A stretch of 64,000 bases of DNA from an uncultured Bacteroidota bacterium (GCA_937894725.1 CALAYL010000049.1:1-64000); one strand, 5' to 3'. Shown: positions 25,729 through 35,223, counted from the first letter of the stretch. Notes: generated by a model not told the origin, from the letters alone. Numbers and translations: made by a program.

Positions 25729-28041
25729 TTAAAATTTAAAATTCACTTGCAATGTGTAAGAGCGAGGTGGATTTGGTTTAGCTACACGCAATGCATAGTC
25801 TGAGTTCAAGATATTTTTAATCAAGAAATTAAAGGTGATATGCGTGTTTAAATCATACCCAAAGCGCATGTCCCAAATCCAGTCTCCTTTGCCATATCGA
25901 GCTTTTCGAACTTCTGATAGTCCAGGAATAGCAAAATCAAATACTGGGTCTATACCATCCATGTAGCTATAATACATAACTGAGGTTCCTACTCTATAAT
26001 GCTTATATACCAAGGCATCTAAGTCGAATTTGAACGTGTGTCTATTTCTATATTTTAACATAGGAATACGGCTTGCAGAATCCGTTTTTACAAAATTGGC
26101 AAAGGTCTGCTTTATCATCCATCCTATATTGCTACTTGCATTGGGGCTACTCAAATCGAGTGGATAAAAATAAGTGTACCCTCCTTGGAAACTCAAATCT
26201 ACCGGACCTATTTGACCCTCACCCACTAGGGCAAACTCCCAGCCTAATATACGAGCACGGGTAATGTTTTTAGACTGAAAAAATGCTTGCAAGCCACCAC
26301 TATTAATTGCCGCACTATCTAGGTTAAACTCTATCATTTGTTTAAACTCATTGTAGAAAATAGCTGCATCTGCATATCCTCGCCATTTCTTACCTATATT
26401 GAAACTTCGCTTATACCCTAACTCTCCAGTATAGCCAGATTCGGGCTTGAGATTAAAGTTTGGTTTGATAAAGATATACCCCAACTGATAATCTACGAAG
26501 CGTTCAGCAATACTGCCATAGCGGAAACCTTGACCAAATCCAAAGCGGATGTAATTGTACTTTTTGAACTGATAGTTGATTCCAAAACGAGTAACAGGAA
26601 GTGTAAACTTGGTAATGCTATCTAGGTTGATATACTCTGAACGAATACCTAAGTTGACGGTAAGCCCTCGCCAACTAACATCGCCTTGCAGGTATGCACC
26701 ACCCTGATTCCCTTTATGAATACCGAGTGTATTATCTTGCACTACAGAAAAATTATTGTTAAATCCTACGATGATTTTGGCAAGGCTCCCAAAGTCGTGA
26801 CGATATTGTAAATCTGTATAAAACTGATGAAACAAAGGGCGTCCTTGTTTGTCTGCTAAACTCTTTTGAAAATAATATCGAGTCAAGAGTTTAACCTGAT
26901 TATTTTTTTTATCCATGTAGGTAATACTAGGATCAATAGCGGTATAGAAATAGTTTTCCTTTATCACTACACCATCGGCTGAGATGTATGGATTTTCAGC
27001 ATTTTTCCAAAAAAACTGAAACGAACTTTTTCTAAAAAGGGCATATCCGCTCAATCCAAAAATGAGTCTATTTTCAAACTTTTTAGGGAGAAAACGAAGT
27101 TTTGTACTGATACGAGCACGATGATCTATTTCACTTTGAAGATAGCTATTCTGCTGGTGTGCATTGCCCCCTAGCTGCCATTCAAAACCACCTTTCGTTT
27201 TTTCACGATGGTTGAATGTCATACCTATTGTATAGGGTGTGCTGTTAAATGGATCTTTTCCATAATTCCACCATTGGTAGCTTTTTACCTTAGGCTTATC
27301 ATAGATTTCCATATAAGTAGTAAAGGTGGTTTGTGGCTTATCCGTAGGGTTGGCAGTCGAAACTTGAATAATACCATTGAGCGCAGATGACCCAAACTGA
27401 ACTGAAGATGCACCTTTAAGTACCTCTACTTGAGCGAGATTTTCGAGTGGTACAAACTCCCATTTTATCTCTCCTCTATCTGGTGTCAAGAGGGGCATAC
27501 CATCAATAACCATCGTAACACGACTACCACTTCCATATGAGTAGCCACTACCTCCACGTATCGAAATCGAATTGTCAGCAACCGTTACCCCAGGTACTTT
27601 TGCTATAGCTTGTATTACATTTGTGATGTTATTGTTTTCGATTACTCTTGGCTTATACACCTCTATAGTTACTGACTCTTTTTGAATACGGGTAGATGAT
27701 TTTCCTGAACTTACCACTATCGTATTGAGCTCCATATCAGCATATTTGAGCGTTTTATTATCCGTTTTAGTTTGACCAGAGGTAAGTACGTAATCTACGG
27801 TATCTGCCTTATAACCTGTAAAATAGAATATCAAAGACGTGTTGCCCGTTGATACTTCGATGCTAAATGCCCCAGATTGGTCAGTAAGTACTCGATTGAG
27901 CGTACCTAATTCGGTAACGCTTGCGCCTACCATAGGTGCACGTGAATCAGCTTCTCTTAAGATGCCTTTTACTGTGGCTTTTTGGGCAATAGCACAGGTA
28001 GATATCAATAAAAATATTGCGAGTAAAAATTTAATTTTCAT
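25729..28041 (-). CDS. TonB-dependent outer-membrane receptor
   Basis: 770 residues. Signal peptide 1-19 (ends CAIAQ). A carboxypeptidase D-like regulatory domain (about 20-100) precedes the plug (about 112-225), which has NVIQAIAKVPGV, SIRGGSGYSYGSGSR and VEVLKGASSVQFGSSALNG. A 22-strand barrel fills the rest and ends in a terminal Phe, as needed for BAM assembly. No SusD-like partner gene is present on either side, so it is more like a siderophore or cofactor receptor than a SusCD glycan importer; the ligand is unknown. It is a single gene. No exact promoter box was found in the 28042-28161 gap. Confidence 0.93.
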   Translation of the reverse strand: MKIKFLLAIFLLISTCAIAQKATVKGILREADSRAPMVGASVTELGTLNRVLTDQSGAFSIEVSTGNTSLIFYFTGYKADTVDYVLTSGQTKTDNKTLKYADMELNTIVVSSGKSSTRIQKESVTIEVYKPRVIENNNITNVIQAIAKVPGVTVADNSISIRGGSGYSYGSGSRVTMVIDGMPLLTPDRGEIKWEFVPLENLAQVEVLKGASSVQFGSSALNGIIQVSTANPTDKPQTTFTTYMEIYDKPKVKSYQWWNYGKDPFNSTPYTIGMTFNHREKTKGGFEWQLGGNAHQQNSYLQSEIDHRARISTKLRFLPKKFENRLIFGLSGYALFRKSSFQFFWKNAENPYISADGVVIKENYFYTAIDPSITYMDKKNNQVKLLTRYYFQKSLADKQGRPLFHQFYTDLQYRHDFGSLAKIIVGFNNNFSVVQDNTLGIHKGNQGGAYLQGDVSWRGLTVNLGIRSEYINLDSITKFTLPVTRFGINYQFKKYNYIRFGFGQGFRYGSIAERFVDYQLGYIFIKPNFNLKPESGYTGELGYKRSFNIGKKWRGYADAAIFYNEFKQMIEFNLDSAAINSGGLQAFFQSKNITRARILGWEFALVGEGQIGPVDLSFQGGYTYFYPLDLSSPNASSNIGWMIKQTFANFVKTDSASRIPMLKYRNRHTFKFDLDALVYKHYRVGTSVMYYSYMDGIDPVFDFAIPGLSEVRKARYGKGDWIWDMRFGYDLNTHITFNFLIKNILNSDYALRVAKPNPPRSYTLQVNFKF

Positions 28042-28161
28042 TTAAATAGTTTCAGTCAAACACTTCATTTTCCGCACCAAATAAACAAAATTTATGAAAT
28101 AGATTGCGAATGTAATAGTTCACATATAGTGGATTGTGTAAAAAAAATAGATATTTACCCT

Positions 28162-28389
28162 ATGGAACTTACCGACTTTGTGGCGCGATTTGCCAGTTGC
28201 TTTTCTCAAACTGAATCTTCAAAAATCAATGCCAATACGGCTTACAGAGCATTAGAGGAATGGAATTCGATGCTGGCACTCATCATTATAGCCATGGTAG
28301 ATACTGACTACAAAAAAGAACTAACAGCAGACGATATACGACATTCTCAGACCGTAAAAGACCTTTTTGATAGACTTAATAGTAAATAA
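28162..28389 (+). CDS. Acyl carrier protein-like protein
   Basis: 75 residues from ATG at 28162; an upstream ATG at 28129 would add eleven residues without ACP character. Fold and length fit an acyl carrier protein: helix 1 LTDFVARFASCF, then YRALEEWNSMLALIIIAMVD, where the Ser of N-S-M stands at the phosphopantetheine attachment position (usual D-S-L), and a final helix TVKDLFDRL. The next gene (KAS III) starts directly after its stop codon, with no gap, so the pair is probably translationally linked and the KAS III may use this carrier. Confidence 0.8.
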   Translation: MELTDFVARFASCFSQTESSKINANTAYRALEEWNSMLALIIIAMVDTDYKKELTADDIRHSQTVKDLFDRLNSK

Positions 28390-29436
28390 ATGGCACTTTT
28401 GACTATCGAAAATATAGGAATAGCGGGTATAGCTACTACTTTACCGAGCACTATACACGACAATAGCGAATATGCACTCTTCTCTAAAAATGATTTTGCC
28501 CTTTTTTTAAAAACGGTAGGTATTCGGTATAGAAGAATAGTAGCGAGTGGTACTACCGCTGCTGACCTTTGCACTATAGCGGCCGCTAAATTGATTGAAA
28601 AACTAGCATGGGAAAAAGAAGATATTGAATTGCTTGTATTTGTAACACAAACTCCCGACTACCAAATACCTTACACCGCCAGCAGTATTCAACATCGACT
28701 TGGATTATCAAAAAACTGTATGGCTTTTGATGTTAATTTAGGTTGCTCTGGTTATGTATATGGACTATCTATAGTATCCTCGCTATTATCAAAAATGGGA
28801 AATAAAAAAGCCTTGCTTTTGGTAGGCGACTGCTCTTCCTCTTGTATTTCAATGCTCGACAAAAGTGTAGCTCCCTTGTTTTCAGATGCAGGGAGTGCTA
28901 CTGCACTAACATCCAATCAAGGTAAAAAACTTGCCTTTAACTTACAAACAGATGGTGCCGAATTTGACGCTATCATTACTCCTCATGGAGGTATGCGTTT
29001 CCCTTTTCAAATCGACTCCTTGATGTATGAAGAAATCACCAATGGGATTTCGCGACATAAAAATCACATGATTTTAGATGGCTTGAAAATATTTAATTTT
29101 GCACTACGCGAAGTACCTAGCAATGTGATGCATCTACTCGAAAATAAACAGCTAAAAATAGAGGATATAGATCTGGCAGTTTTTCATCAAGCCAATCTAT
29201 TGATGAATGAAACCGTGAGAAAAAAGCTGCATCTTGATATAGAAAAAACAGCTTATACACTCTATGAATATGGCAATACAAGCTCTGCATCTATACCGGT
29301 AACACTAACGGCAAAAGCAGATGATTTTTCTAATAAAAATAACGTTTTACTAACTGGCTTTGGGGTAGGACTATCGTGGGGTAGTTGTATTGCTGATCTC
29401 TCGGATTGTGTCATCTTGCCCATCATAGTAGTCTAA
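28390..29436 (+). CDS. 3-oxoacyl-ACP synthase III (KAS III/FabH-like)
   Basis: 348 residues with a thiolase fold. The catalytic triad Cys-His-Asn is visible in DVNLGCSGYVYGL, AVFHQANLLMN and YEYGNTSSASIP. QTPDYQIPYTASSIQHRLGL is the usual substrate-entrance region. FabH members condense a starter acyl-CoA with malonyl-ACP. Because its own ACP-like protein is encoded immediately upstream and a glycosyltransferase and GNAT follow, it is more likely a specialised enzyme that makes an acyl group for a glycan or lipid than the housekeeping FabH. Similar ACP-KAS III pairs sit in surface-polysaccharide loci. The product acyl group cannot be predicted. Confidence 0.88.
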   Translation: MALLTIENIGIAGIATTLPSTIHDNSEYALFSKNDFALFLKTVGIRYRRIVASGTTAADLCTIAAAKLIEKLAWEKEDIELLVFVTQTPDYQIPYTASSIQHRLGLSKNCMAFDVNLGCSGYVYGLSIVSSLLSKMGNKKALLLVGDCSSSCISMLDKSVAPLFSDAGSATALTSNQGKKLAFNLQTDGAEFDAIITPHGGMRFPFQIDSLMYEEITNGISRHKNHMILDGLKIFNFALREVPSNVMHLLENKQLKIEDIDLAVFHQANLLMNETVRKKLHLDIEKTAYTLYEYGNTSSASIPVTLTAKADDFSNKNNVLLTGFGVGLSWGSCIADLSDCVILPIIVV

Positions 29437-29487
29437 AAAATTTCACCACCCGAACTTTATTGTTAGTTTTAGTCCACAAATTTCCAT

Positions 29488-30393
29488 TTGGCACTTATAT
29501 CTATCATAGTACCGGTATATAACAGCGCATCATCGTTAGAAATGCTTTGCGAGGCTGTAGCCGAAGGGTGCAAGAGTTTTGACTACGAACTCATCTTAGT
29601 TGATGATGGAAGCCAGGATGATAGTTGGTCTAAAATCGAACAACTCAAACCAAGGTGCAAAAACCTACATGCTATTGAACTACACAAAAACTCTGGTCAA
29701 CACAAAGCATTGCTGTGCGGTATTGAGATAGCAAAAGGAGAATGGATAGTAACCCTTGATGATGACCTCCAGTTTGCCCCAGCTGATATTGCAATTTTAT
29801 TGGCAAAAGCTACCAGCTGCTCTTCGCATCTGGTGTATGGAATTCCAGAAAAAAAGCAACATGCTTTTTGGCGCAATTTGGGCAGTCGATTTGTAGCCTT
29901 CATTTTTAGAAGATATGCTAATATGCGGGTGAGTGGGTCCTCTTTCAAACTAATACACCGTTCCCTTACAGAAAAACTAATCTCTCACAATCATCCTTTT
30001 TTATTTATAGACGAAGTATTACAATGGCATGCGATAAACATAGCTCGAGTCAAAGTATCGCATGTAGAAAGAGCACAGGGCAAATCGAACTATACTTTTT
30101 GGAAACTTTTGCGACTTGGACTAAAATACTTGATTAGCTACACCACCTTTCCACTCAGATTTATTTCTATGATAGGTTTGTTATCATTTTTAATTTGTTT
30201 GGCTTTAATTATTTTCTTTTTATACCAAAAATATTCGGTAGGTGCAGAGCTAGGTTTTACTGCCCTCATCGTTTCTATTTTTATGTCCACAGGCTTGATT
30301 TTATTTAGCTTGGGGGTTATAGGAGAGTACCTCAATCGGCTATTTTTACTGCAATCTGGCAAACCTACTTTTGTAATCAAGAAGCGGATATGA
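29488..30393 (+). CDS. Family 2 glycosyltransferase, DPM1/GtrB-like, membrane-anchored
   Basis: 301 residues. The start codon is TTG (29488): an in-frame stop lies 18 bp upstream and no ATG is available. GT-A nucleotide-binding fold with SIIVPVYNSASSL, the LVDDGSQDDSW and WIVTLDDDLQFAP acidic motifs, and two C-terminal transmembrane helices (about 222-245 and 257-283). The best-known relatives move a sugar or aminoarabinose phosphate to undecaprenyl or dolichyl phosphate (GtrB, ArnC, DPM1). The stop overlaps the ATG of the GNAT gene (ATGA). Together with the ACP and KAS III genes it points to decoration of a lipid carrier or surface glycan. Confidence 0.9.
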   Translation: MALISIIVPVYNSASSLEMLCEAVAEGCKSFDYELILVDDGSQDDSWSKIEQLKPRCKNLHAIELHKNSGQHKALLCGIEIAKGEWIVTLDDDLQFAPADIAILLAKATSCSSHLVYGIPEKKQHAFWRNLGSRFVAFIFRRYANMRVSGSSFKLIHRSLTEKLISHNHPFLFIDEVLQWHAINIARVKVSHVERAQGKSNYTFWKLLRLGLKYLISYTTFPLRFISMIGLLSFLICLALIIFFLYQKYSVGAELGFTALIVSIFMSTGLILFSLGVIGEYLNRLFLLQSGKPTFVIKKRI

Positions 30394-30986
30394 TTTTAAA
30401 AAAATACAATCTAGAACTTCATCGAATTACATGGTCCGATATCGAAACTATCCGTACATGGCGCAATGACCCAAAGATACAACAGCACATGTTTTTCAAA
30501 CAAACCATCACTACAGAAATGCAGCAAAATTGGTTTAAAAAAGCAGATACAATTCACAACTTTTATTTTAAAATAGTGTATCTAAATCAAGCTGTAGGTT
30601 TGATACATGTATCAGATATTGATTTTAAAAAAAGGGATGCGTTTTCTGGTCTTTTTATCTATGACGATAACTATCTATCTACCGATGTGCCGGCTCGCGC
30701 TTCCCTCTGCATGCTCGATTATTTTTTTGAAGAAAATATACTTTACACTCTTTATGCAAAAACAAAAAAAGATAACGTTACAGCTATCAAATACAATCAA
30801 TCACTGGGTTTTGAAATAGCAGGTGATATTGAAAACGAAACCGGCTATCTGCTCCGTCTCACTCGCGAAAATTACCTGCATAAATGCCAACCTTTTAAAA
30901 CGTTTTTTGGCAAGTCGGGCATAGCCATTGAGTATGACGATACCTTGTCTGTTGATAGGCTTTGGCAAGAAAAAATTAAATCATAA
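30390..30986 (+). CDS. GNAT-family N-acetyltransferase
   Basis: 198 residues. The N-terminal signature TIRTWRNDPKIQQHMFF resembles the RimJ/PseH-type WRN motif. The acetyl-CoA-binding core is visible around SGLFIYDDNYLSTDVPARA and KDNVTAIKYNQSLGFEIAG. It starts inside the stop of the GT2 gene. The most similar known use in such surroundings is N- or O-acylation of an amino sugar (as in PseH), which would fit an acyl-ACP made by the upstream KAS III; this is inference. The C-terminal about 50 residues (KTFFGKSGIAIEYDD onward) are an addition beyond the normal GNAT length of about 150. Confidence 0.82.
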   Translation: MILKKYNLELHRITWSDIETIRTWRNDPKIQQHMFFKQTITTEMQQNWFKKADTIHNFYFKIVYLNQAVGLIHVSDIDFKKRDAFSGLFIYDDNYLSTDVPARASLCMLDYFFEENILYTLYAKTKKDNVTAIKYNQSLGFEIAGDIENETGYLLRLTRENYLHKCQPFKTFFGKSGIAIEYDDTLSVDRLWQEKIKS

Positions 30987-30987
30987 A

Positions 30988-31018
30988 AAAAGCCTCGAAA
31001 ATTAGTTTCGAGGCTTTT
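30988..31018. terminator. Bidirectional terminator between GNAT and aconitase genes
   Basis: AAAAGCCTCGAAA pairs with TTTCGAGGCTTTT around a 5-nt ATTAG loop, with A-runs and T-runs on both sides. It lies directly after the GNAT stop and about 20 bp past the stop of the convergent aconitase gene, so it can serve both. Confidence 0.9.
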
Positions 31019-31037
31019 GCACTTTATGTGAAAGTGG

Positions 31038-33311
31038 TTATTTTCCCGCCACTTCTTTACGGATAATGTTTAGTGCTCCACCTGCTTTAAACCACTCAAT
31101 TTGCTGAGCGTTGTAAGTATGATTTGCCTTGATTTCGTCTTTAGTTCCATCTGCATGGTTCAACACTAATGTCAATGGCACTCCTGGTGCAAATGTGGTC
31201 AAGCCTAAAATATCTATTGAATCGTCTTCTTGAAATTTGTTGTAGTCTTCTTTGTTTGCAAAAGTAAGACCCAGCATACCTTGTTTTTTCAAGTTGGTTT
31301 CGTGGATACGAGCAAATGATTTTACCAATACTACTCGCACACCAAGGTGACGTGGCTCCATAGCCGCATGCTCTCTCGAAGAACCCTCACCGTAGTTTTC
31401 ATCGCCTACTACGATAGAGCCTATGCCTGCCGCCTTGTATGCACGCTGTACAGCTGGCACTGTATCATACTGCCCAGTCAACTGGTTTTTTACTGAGTTT
31501 GGTGTTTCATTAAAGAAGTTCACCGCACCAATAAGCATATTGTTTGAAATATTATCTAAATGACCACGATATTTCAACCAAGGTCCGGCCATTGAAATAT
31601 GGTCTGTCGTACACTTACCTTTTGCTTTTATCAATAACTTTAATCCTTTCAAATCAGTACCTTCCCATGCAGTGAATGGATCTAATAACTGTAGTCTGTC
31701 CGATTTTGGATCTACAATCACTTTTACAAGGCTACCATCAGCTACAGGAGCTTGAAAACCTGCATCTTCTACTCCAAAACCTTTTGGAGGCAATTCTAAG
31801 CCTGTAGGCTCATCAAACATGACTTGTTCGCCATTTTTATTGGTGAGGGTATCGGTCATTGGATTGAAATCTAAACGGCCTGCAATGGCAATAGCGGCTA
31901 CCATCTCAGGTGAGGTTACAAATGCATGCGTATTTGGATTTCCATCTGCACGTTTAGAAAAATTTCTATTAAATGAATGTACAATACTGTTCTTAGGTGC
32001 ATTTTTAGGGTCACTATATCTAGCCCATTGCCCTATACATGGCCCACAAGCATTGGTAAATATAGTCGCATTCAAATCTTCAAATATTTTAAGCAAACCA
32101 TCTCGTTCTGCGGTATATCTCACTTGCTCAGAACCCGGATTGATACCAAATTCTGCTTTGGTTTCTAATCCCTTATCTACGGCCTGTTTGGCTATAGATG
32201 CCGCTCTGGTCAAATCTTCATAAGAAGAGTTTGTACATGACCCTATCAAGCCCCACTCTATATCTAACGGCCATCCGTTAGCTTTTGCTTTTTCAGTCAT
32301 TTGTCCTACCTCAGTAGCTAAATCTGGTGTGAAAGGTCCGTTTAATAAGGGTTTCAATGTATTCAAGTCAATTTCTATCAATTGGTCAAAATACTTTTCA
32401 GGATTTGCATACACCTCAGGGTCTCCCGTCAAGTGCTCTTTTATTGCATTAGCAGCATCTGCCACCTCTGCTCTATCTGTAGCTCTAAGATAACGCTCCA
32501 TTGAATCATCATAGCCAAAGGTAGAAGTGGTAGCTCCTACTTCTGCGCCCATGTTACAAATCGTTCCTTTTCCTGTACAAGAAAGAGAGATAGCGCCCTC
32601 ACCGAAGTATTCGATTATAGCACCTGTACCACCTTTTACTGTTAAGATTTCAGCTACTTTCAAAATCACATCTTTCGCAGAGCTCCATCCACTAAGTTTG
32701 CCTGTTAATTTTACACCTATCAATTTAGGAAATTTCAATTCCCAAGACATTCCTGCCATTACATCTACTGCATCTGCACCACCCACACCTATAGCTACCA
32801 TACCCAATCCACCAGCATTCACAGTATGTGAGTCGGTACCTATCATCATGCCTCCTGGGAACGCGTAATTTTCTAAAACTACTTGGTGAATAATACCAGC
32901 GCCTGGTTTCCAAAAACCAATGCCATACTTGTTAGATACAGAAGCTAGGAAATTAAACACTTCATTGCTGGTGTTTAACGCTTCTTGTAAATCTTTTTCT
33001 GCACCTAGTTTCGCTTGAATTAAGTGGTCACAATGCACCGTAGATGGCACTGCTACTTGCGGACGACCTGCTTGCATAAACTGCAATAATGCCATCTGAG
33101 CAGTAGCATCTTGCATTGCTACTCGGTCTGGGGCAAAATCTACATACGAGTTGCCTCTTTCAAAACTGCTCAACACGGTGTCTGCATGTAAGTGCGAATA
33201 CAATATTTTTTCGGATAGCGTCAATGGTTTATTCAAAACTTTTCGCGCTGCTGCTACCTTCTCAGGAAGTTCGGCATATACTTTTCGGATCATTTCGATA
33301 TCAAAAGCCAT
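31038..33311 (-). CDS. acn: Aconitate hydratase (mitochondrial-type)
   Basis: 757 residues, the length of the mitochondrial-type aconitases. Iron-sulfur cluster Cys residues lie in IGSCTNSSYED and ACGPCIGQW. The substrate and fold motifs MMIGTDSHTVNAGGLGM and VVGDENYGEGSSREHAAM are also present. It interconverts citrate and isocitrate in the TCA cycle. It is a monocistronic gene read toward the GNAT gene. Its upstream gap contains a perfect 18-bp inverted repeat 110 bp before the start, whose use is unclear. No IRE-like element can be supported. Confidence 0.95.
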   Translation of the reverse strand: MAFDIEMIRKVYAELPEKVAAARKVLNKPLTLSEKILYSHLHADTVLSSFERGNSYVDFAPDRVAMQDATAQMALLQFMQAGRPQVAVPSTVHCDHLIQAKLGAEKDLQEALNTSNEVFNFLASVSNKYGIGFWKPGAGIIHQVVLENYAFPGGMMIGTDSHTVNAGGLGMVAIGVGGADAVDVMAGMSWELKFPKLIGVKLTGKLSGWSSAKDVILKVAEILTVKGGTGAIIEYFGEGAISLSCTGKGTICNMGAEVGATTSTFGYDDSMERYLRATDRAEVADAANAIKEHLTGDPEVYANPEKYFDQLIEIDLNTLKPLLNGPFTPDLATEVGQMTEKAKANGWPLDIEWGLIGSCTNSSYEDLTRAASIAKQAVDKGLETKAEFGINPGSEQVRYTAERDGLLKIFEDLNATIFTNACGPCIGQWARYSDPKNAPKNSIVHSFNRNFSKRADGNPNTHAFVTSPEMVAAIAIAGRLDFNPMTDTLTNKNGEQVMFDEPTGLELPPKGFGVEDAGFQAPVADGSLVKVIVDPKSDRLQLLDPFTAWEGTDLKGLKLLIKAKGKCTTDHISMAGPWLKYRGHLDNISNNMLIGAVNFFNETPNSVKNQLTGQYDTVPAVQRAYKAAGIGSIVVGDENYGEGSSREHAAMEPRHLGVRVVLVKSFARIHETNLKKQGMLGLTFANKEDYNKFQEDDSIDILGLTTFAPGVPLTLVLNHADGTKDEIKANHTYNAQQIEWFKAGGALNIIRKEVAGK

Positions 33312-33421
33312 GATATTTATTTTTTAATTTAGTGAGAAAATGGGTTGTCTTTTGTTTGGCGGTGTAAAGGTAAAAAAACCAAGTGAAAAAGGGTAATGCT
33401 TAGCTAGTAAAGTAGTAGTAG

Positions 33422-33459
33422 AAATCTCTTTTTAGCGAATTTTCGCTAAAAAGAGATTT
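33422..33459. promoter_or_regulatory. Perfect 18-bp inverted repeat in the acn-osmC gap
   Basis: AAATCTCTTTTTAGCGAA and its exact complement flank a 2-bp TT centre. At 111 bp before acn and 164 bp before osmC, it is too far upstream to be a terminator for either. There is no T-run outside the arms. It may be a regulatory operator or the remnant of a small repeat. Confidence 0.6.
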
Positions 33460-33575
33460 GGAATTATAAAAAGGGGAATTAAGCATTCTATTTTTAAAGT
33501 GCTTTTTAGTCCCTATATTTTTTTCAATAAGAAAAAACAAACTCCACTAGAAAACATAAATCTTCCCCCTGCCTG

Positions 33576-33607
33576 TTGTTTTTTTTGATTTAATCATCGT
33601 ATATTTA
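33576..33607 (+). promoter_or_regulatory. Candidate promoter of the osmC gene
   Basis: TTG at 33576-33578 and TATATTTA at 33600-33607 (one mismatch to TAnnTTTG at the last base) with 21 bp between. The ATG follows 16 bp after the box. Confidence 0.45.
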
Positions 33608-33622
33608 AGAAAAAAAGCAAAT

Positions 33623-34045
33623 ATGAGCGCCACACACCACATCGACCTCGCACACAGATCGGGTATGACTTTTTCGATTACTCAAGATGGGCATAAATAC
33701 CTAGTAGATGCGCACAAAGAGAATGGAGGCGAGGACAATGGCCCTGCACCCAAAGCGTTTATTTTGTCTGCCTTAGCAGGTTGTACAGCTATGGATGTAG
33801 TATCGCTTTTAGCTAAAATGAAAGTAGTTTATACCGACTTTTCTATTGCTGTAGATGGCACACTCACCGAAGATCACCCCAAAACCTACCACCTAGTCAA
33901 TCTGGTTTACAAAATTAAAATAGACAGCGAAGAAGATAGAGCTAAAATGGCTAAGAGTGTAGAGCTATCTCAAACTAAATACTGCGGGGTGGCTGCAATG
34001 GTAAGAAGTTTTGCTATTTTAAATTATACTATTGAATATATTTAA
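33623..34045 (+). CDS. OsmC/Ohr-family peroxiredoxin-like protein
   Basis: 140 residues. Two redox Cys are visible at the family positions, in LAGCTAMDVVSLL and TKYCGVAAMV. The N-terminal strand-rich part, HRSGMTFSITQDGHKY, and the PAPKAFILSALAGC segment fit OsmC rather than Ohr. These proteins reduce organic hydroperoxides with dithiol reductants. The stop is 3 bp from the start of the next gene (K+ channel), so the two are co-transcribed. Confidence 0.88.
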   Translation: MSATHHIDLAHRSGMTFSITQDGHKYLVDAHKENGGEDNGPAPKAFILSALAGCTAMDVVSLLAKMKVVYTDFSIAVDGTLTEDHPKTYHLVNLVYKIKIDSEEDRAKMAKSVELSQTKYCGVAAMVRSFAILNYTIEYI

Positions 34046-34048
34046 AAC

Positions 34049-35071
34049 ATGCTTAGAACTGCCCTTGTCCGCAATCTCAAAAACCCTGTATTTAATCTGG
34101 CACGCTTATTTTTCCTATTTGGCCTAGTATTAGGCATAGGAGTAGTCGGCTATATACTGATAGAGCATTTTACATTATTAGATGCTATCTATATGACCGT
34201 GATAACGCTATCTACTGTAGGATTCAATGAGGTAAATCATTTGAGTGATCATGGTCGAATGTTTACCATATTTCTGATCATCACCAATATCGGTTTGTTC
34301 GCGTACTTCATAGCCCTTATCACTCGCTATTTTCTCGATGGCGATTTTTTGAAAGAATATAAATTATACAAAATGATGAATAAAGTAAACCTCCTCACCG
34401 ACCATGTGATAGTCTGCGGCTTGGGTAGAAATGGCATAGCCACCTGCGAAACCTTGTTACTAAACAAAATCCCATTTGTGGTAATAGAACAAGAGCTAGA
34501 GCGTATCGAAAATTGCCCATTAGAAATAGGCTACTACATAATATCTGACGCTACACGTGATGACACATTGATAGAGGCAGGCATAGACAAAGCAAGGGCG
34601 TTAATTGTCACTTTGCCCGAAGATGCCGACAATCTCTTTACGGTGCTTACCGCAAGAGAGCTAAATAAAAATCTATTGATAGTATCCAGAGCATCTAAAG
34701 ATAGTTCTGTAAAAAAATTAAAAATAGCAGGTGCTGATAATGTGCTGATGCCCGACAAACTGGGCGGTGTACACATGGCTACCTTAGTGCTTTCGCCCGA
34801 TGTCAAAGAATTTATAGATATTCTTTCTAGTCGTTCGTCAGATGAGTTTATGATAAAAGAAATCATAGCTAAGCGCACTTTCATCATGCACAAAGCAGAA
34901 TGTTGGGAAAAAACAGGAGCTACGATTTTGGGTATAAAAAAGCAGGACAATGAATACATTCTCAATCCTCAGCCCGAACAAGAAGTGCTAGAAGGCTGGC
35001 GGCTGATAGTGATGGGCTCTTCTCTCCAACTCCAAAATATAGAGGAGCATATAGCGGAAATGAAGAGTTAG
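34049..35071 (+). CDS. Two-helix potassium channel with RCK (TrkA-N) domain
   Basis: 340 residues. TM1 (about 17-39), a pore loop with selectivity filter TLSTVGF (a TVGYG variant ending in Phe), TM2 (about 72-94), then an RCK domain. Its NAD-binding motif VIVCGLGRNG (about 125) and an acidic ligand at the end of the second strand (VVIEQE) are present. The C-terminal RCK_C part (about 260-335) is complete. As in MthK-like channels, ligand binding to RCK should gate the pore. It follows osmC by 3 bp; the pairing suggests a joint osmotic or oxidative stress unit. Confidence 0.9.
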   Translation: MLRTALVRNLKNPVFNLARLFFLFGLVLGIGVVGYILIEHFTLLDAIYMTVITLSTVGFNEVNHLSDHGRMFTIFLIITNIGLFAYFIALITRYFLDGDFLKEYKLYKMMNKVNLLTDHVIVCGLGRNGIATCETLLLNKIPFVVIEQELERIENCPLEIGYYIISDATRDDTLIEAGIDKARALIVTLPEDADNLFTVLTARELNKNLLIVSRASKDSSVKKLKIAGADNVLMPDKLGGVHMATLVLSPDVKEFIDILSSRSSDEFMIKEIIAKRTFIMHKAECWEKTGATILGIKKQDNEYILNPQPEQEVLEGWRLIVMGSSLQLQNIEEHIAEMKS

Positions 35072-35185
35072 GGTTTTTTTAAAGTAAATTGCCCCACCCT
35101 CTCGCTAAGTTTAGAAAGGCGTAACTTGTGATGGAAAATAGACCTACTATTCTCAAATAGTTTTATCTTTCACTTTTAAAATAAA

Positions 35186-35202
35186 AACGCAGATACTGCG
35201 TT
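35186..35202 (+). promoter_or_regulatory. Short hairpin in the leader of the beta-helix lipoprotein gene
   Basis: AACGCAG and CTGCGTT flank a 3-nt ATA loop, 22 bp before the ATG at 35224. It may be a leader hairpin; a function is not supported by anything else seen. The rest of the 35072-35223 gap holds nothing recognised. Confidence 0.35.
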
Positions 35203-35223
35203 ACAGAGCTACAATTTATCTAC

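Larger units (their letters stand above)
33312..33622. other. 311-bp divergent intergenic region between acn and osmC
   Basis: AT-rich gap between two divergent genes. It contains the perfect inverted repeat at 33422-33459 and a candidate promoter for the osmC gene (33576-33607). No exact TAnnTTTG box was seen for acn. No small ORF or RNA gene was recognised. Confidence 0.6.
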
